Shown: positions 3,848 through 6,176 of the stretch, piece after piece
Position numbering within the stretch: the stretch's first letter is position 1
Layout: every line of letters begins with the position of its first letter
Assembly (NCBI GenBank): GCA_946611025.1
Contig: CAMOCR010000042.1
Span: forward strand, 1-6,176
Direction: 5' to 3'
Length of the DNA: 6,176 bases
From: an uncultured Alphaproteobacteria bacterium
GTDB lineage: Bacteria; Pseudomonadota; Alphaproteobacteria; Rs-D84
Made by a program: the position numbers and the translations under genes
The notes under the pieces: model-generated
Databases searched by the model: none
What the model was told of the DNA's origin: nothing
Seen by the model: the letters and a program-made list of their open reading frames with translations, nothing else

Positions 3848-6176
3848 ATGAAAAAAATACTGATTGCGTTTTTATTATTTATATTCACCGCACCTGCAAC
3901 ACTTGTTGCAACACCGGCGACCACTAATAGTACAAGCACCGCAAACAGCATCACAATTTCTGGCACAGTTTACGTCGACGGCGAACCACAAAATGGTGTC
4001 GTTCTGGCACCCAAAGGTCTTTCTTCCAGCAGCCTAAACAACTATAACACCGCAAGCTCTGGCGAAAGTGGGCACTTTACAATTTCCAAATTTCCAGTAA
4101 ATAATGATTTGGTCGCAATGTGGTATACAGAAGATGACCAGACAATCTCTTACGCAGAGATAGAATCAAATCCATCAAATGTAAATGTATATATTTTGTC
4201 CACGCCAGTAGACGCAACGCCTACTATGAGTGTGGAACTGGACTCTGTCACGGTCCAAGACACGAACAAGTGTAACACAGACGCGGAAAAAAATCGCTTG
4301 CACGCATCAAAAGCAAGGTTTATCGATACTGGTAAGACAATAACCTATAAAGCTGGACAAACCATTAATGGCAAAAAAATCACAGAAAATGCAACCGTTA
4401 AGGAAAGTATTTGCATTCCAACCGAATGTATTAACAATAATTATATTCTAGAAAACCCCGAGACACCGAATGCAGTATGTACAGATTGTAAAACATTGAT
4501 TTCACATTCTGCAACTGCACATGTTAATAACGGTCGTTGTGTCGCGGTCACTTGTGAATCTGGATATTTGCTTGAAAATGGTGCTTGCACAAAATGCACA
4601 GACAAGGTCCCCTATTCCACATCCGCACACGCCGCGGGTAATTCGTGTGTTGCGGACACATGTCAAAAGAATTTTAAAGTCACCAACGGCAAATGTGTCG
4701 TTGATTGTTCTGCACCCGATATATTAAAATCGTTGCATGCAACCGCAGCATCGGTGAAACCAAACGCGGTATTGCCAACACAAATCACACGAAATTTTGA
4801 TTTTACAAAATACTGTTATCCAACCGAATGTGATACACCACGTTATGAAAAACGCGGTACGGGTGAAACAACAACATGTTTTGACCTGAATAATACATCA
4901 TGTACACCAACCGACACCGCACATGCACAAAACGGCACATACGAATTGCGCAACAACAAATTATTATGCAAACCGAACTGCATCGGGTCAAATTACACTG
5001 CTAAATTAAACGAAACAAAAACCGATTATTATTGTGCAATCAAAAAAGACCGTTCCAATGAGCCATGCACAAATGCCGATATTCGCAGACTAAAACAGGC
5101 AAAAAAACTGGATGAACATGCGACCAAGGGTGATATAACAGAATGGGACGATAAGGATAACACCGTGTTGGCATGTTCTGTCACGGAATGTGAAACCGGC
5201 TGGGAACCAAACGAAGAAAAAACCGCATGTGTTTCCACCGATGGCACCGATTGTACGACCCAAATTGATAACGCAAAATCTGCGAAATTACAAAACGGCA
5301 AATGCATACTTGATTCATGCAAAGATTGGTACAAGGTAAATTCAGTTCTTAACAAATGCGAAGATCAACATGATAAAAATTGTCCAGATTCTTTGATGCA
5401 CAGCAAATATCCAGATGCCCAATCTGCCACAATAAGTGAATTTAAAAATAATACCGCAACCAAATGTGATATTAAAAAGTGCAAAGATAGAACAAAAACC
5501 CCAAGCGCTGATGCACAATCCTGCGTTGCTGTGTGCAGCCTTGGTGAACAGGCAAGATTAGAAGCCGCGGGTGCTGCGGAAACAACGACCAAGAAAGGCG
5601 TTTGTATTGCAAAATCTTGTAAATGTGGGTACACCCTGGAAGATGGCGCATGTCGCAAATGGAATGGAAACAATGAACCTTGTGGTAAAATGTTGCCAAA
5701 CAATGCATCATCTGGATATATGGCGTGCGACCCAAATAATGACAAGGGAACCCCATATTGTCACATTACCGCGTGTAAAAATTCTTCGTACAAACCTGTG
5801 AACCAAGGCACCAAAGATAATGCATGCGTATCAACCGCTGGTGACACATGTAATGCATATACCGCAGGTGATGCGTTTGCTGTCGACTCCGATGATTCTG
5901 GTGTATTAAAAAGAAGTGGCAATCACGTTAGTTGTGTTTCACAGACCTGTATCGACCACTTCAATGTTAGTGGCAACAGGTGTACACTTGATTGTTCAAC
6001 CTATCTTGATGATGAAAACTATCATAAATTTATCGGCGCAAAAACATTAAAACAAACATCTGGTATATTGCCACGTGGGCGCGATGATTATTCCGCATAT
6101 TGTTATCCAACAAGCTGTAAAACACCGCACTATAATTTGGTTGGTCGGGGTGAAGCAGCCAATTGTGAATCGACCA
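3848..6176 (+). CDS. Very large secreted cysteine-repeat protein, C-terminus outside the window
   Basis: The frame is open from ATG 3848-3850 to the right edge, giving 776 residues without a stop. Residues 1 to about 21 are a Sec signal peptide (MKKILIAFLL core). Residues 35-118 look like a carboxypeptidase-regulatory-type or related beta-sandwich (SGTVYVDGEPQNGVVL, then GESGHFTISKFP). A mixed stretch follows (119-188). From residue 189 on, the protein is built of C-x4-C-x(10-16)-C units, usually with an aromatic residue three to six positions after the second cysteine. I count units starting at 189, 231, 267, 323, 443, 486, 540, 586, 638, 696 and 752, with 50 cysteines visible in total. The style resembles EGF, furin-like or protozoan surface-protein cysteine repeats, but no match is certain. 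The gene begins five bases after the previous stop with no clear Shine-Dalgarno site, so it belongs to the same operon. A secreted surface protein, perhaps an adhesin, is an inference. Confidence 0.88.
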   Translation, partial: MKKILIAFLLFIFTAPATLVATPATTNSTSTANSITISGTVYVDGEPQNGVVLAPKGLSSSSLNNYNTASSGESGHFTISKFPVNNDLVAMWYTEDDQTISYAEIESNPSNVNVYILSTPVDATPTMSVELDSVTVQDTNKCNTDAEKNRLHASKARFIDTGKTITYKAGQTINGKKITENATVKESICIPTECINNNYILENPETPNAVCTDCKTLISHSATAHVNNGRCVAVTCESGYLLENGACTKCTDKVPYSTSAHAAGNSCVADTCQKNFKVTNGKCVVDCSAPDILKSLHATAASVKPNAVLPTQITRNFDFTKYCYPTECDTPRYEKRGTGETTTCFDLNNTSCTPTDTAHAQNGTYELRNNKLLCKPNCIGSNYTAKLNETKTDYYCAIKKDRSNEPCTNADIRRLKQAKKLDEHATKGDITEWDDKDNTVLACSVTECETGWEPNEEKTACVSTDGTDCTTQIDNAKSAKLQNGKCILDSCKDWYKVNSVLNKCEDQHDKNCPDSLMHSKYPDAQSATISEFKNNTATKCDIKKCKDRTKTPSADAQSCVAVCSLGEQARLEAAGAAETTTKKGVCIAKSCKCGYTLEDGACRKWNGNNEPCGKMLPNNASSGYMACDPNNDKGTPYCHITACKNSSYKPVNQGTKDNACVSTAGDTCNAYTAGDAFAVDSDDSGVLKRSGNHVSCVSQTCIDHFNVSGNRCTLDCSTYLDDENYHKFIGAKTLKQTSGILPRGRDDYSAYCYPTSCKTPHYNLVGRGEAANCEST
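4646..4879 (+). repeat. Long-range cysteine super-repeat, copy 1
   Basis: Residues 267-344 of the giant protein. Cysteines fall at 267, 272, 283, 287, 323, 328 and 344. Other shared positions with copy 2 are VDCS/LDCS, LP, the YCYPT motif, TP-x-Y and G-x-GE before the last cysteine. Confidence 0.8.
5933..6166 (+). repeat. Long-range cysteine super-repeat, copy 2
   Basis: Residues 696-773. All seven cysteines sit exactly 429 residues after those of copy 1, with YCYPT, TP-x-Y and G-x-GE conserved. Many other residues differ, so the duplication is old. The window ends three residues later. Confidence 0.8.

Noticed and set aside
3950..4340. Different codon feel (more TCT, ACG, AGG) in the N-terminal part of the giant gene, suggesting domain transfer
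   Set aside because: The differences are slight by eye, AGA/AGG also occurs later in the gene, and I could not compute a statistic.

Overview
The window looks like Gram-negative bacterial DNA. Every gene seen encodes an exported or membrane-anchored protein, and none encodes a housekeeping enzyme, RNA gene, transposase or CRISPR component. The style is a Sec signal peptide, Ala/Ser/Arg-rich mature N-termini, many cysteines, and short ankyrin or glycine-rich membrane segments. It resembles what I remember of uncultured gut or host-associated Alphaproteobacteria such as Candidatus Enterousia-like lineages. That placement rests on memory of protein style, not a marker gene, and is only moderately secure.

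Layout. Bases 1-629 (minus) hold the N-terminal 209 residues of an exported protein with a short ankyrin-repeat region and one membrane segment; its 3' end lies outside the window. It has its own extended -10 promoter just upstream. A strong hairpin at 705-736 terminates the next minus-strand gene, 756-1454. That gene encodes a 232-residue membrane-anchored coiled-coil protein with a Lys/Pro/Ala/Thr-rich linker, containing three 36-bp tandem repeats, and a near-consensus promoter drives it. A 148-bp divergent intergenic region (1455-1602) holds this promoter and, on the plus strand, an extended -10 promoter.

From 1603 to the right edge runs a tightly packed plus-strand operon of three secreted cysteine-rich proteins: 287 aa (1603-2466), 459 aa (2463-3842, ATGA overlap), and a large protein open at the window end (3848 onward, at least 776 aa, 50 cysteines visible). 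The first two each carry two copies of the same six-cysteine module, so they are diverged paralogues at least in part. The third has an N-terminal beta-sandwich-like domain followed by about eleven C-x4-C-x(10-16)-C units. These include a 77-78-residue block that recurs 429 residues later with identical cysteine spacing.

The simplest reading is a co-expressed set of disulfide-rich envelope or surface proteins: two smaller helical proteins, one with a possible glycine-zipper membrane segment, and one very long repeat protein. No function is established. The six-cysteine module shared by two neighbouring genes, and their coupling to the giant cysteine-repeat protein, are the best candidates for something undescribed.
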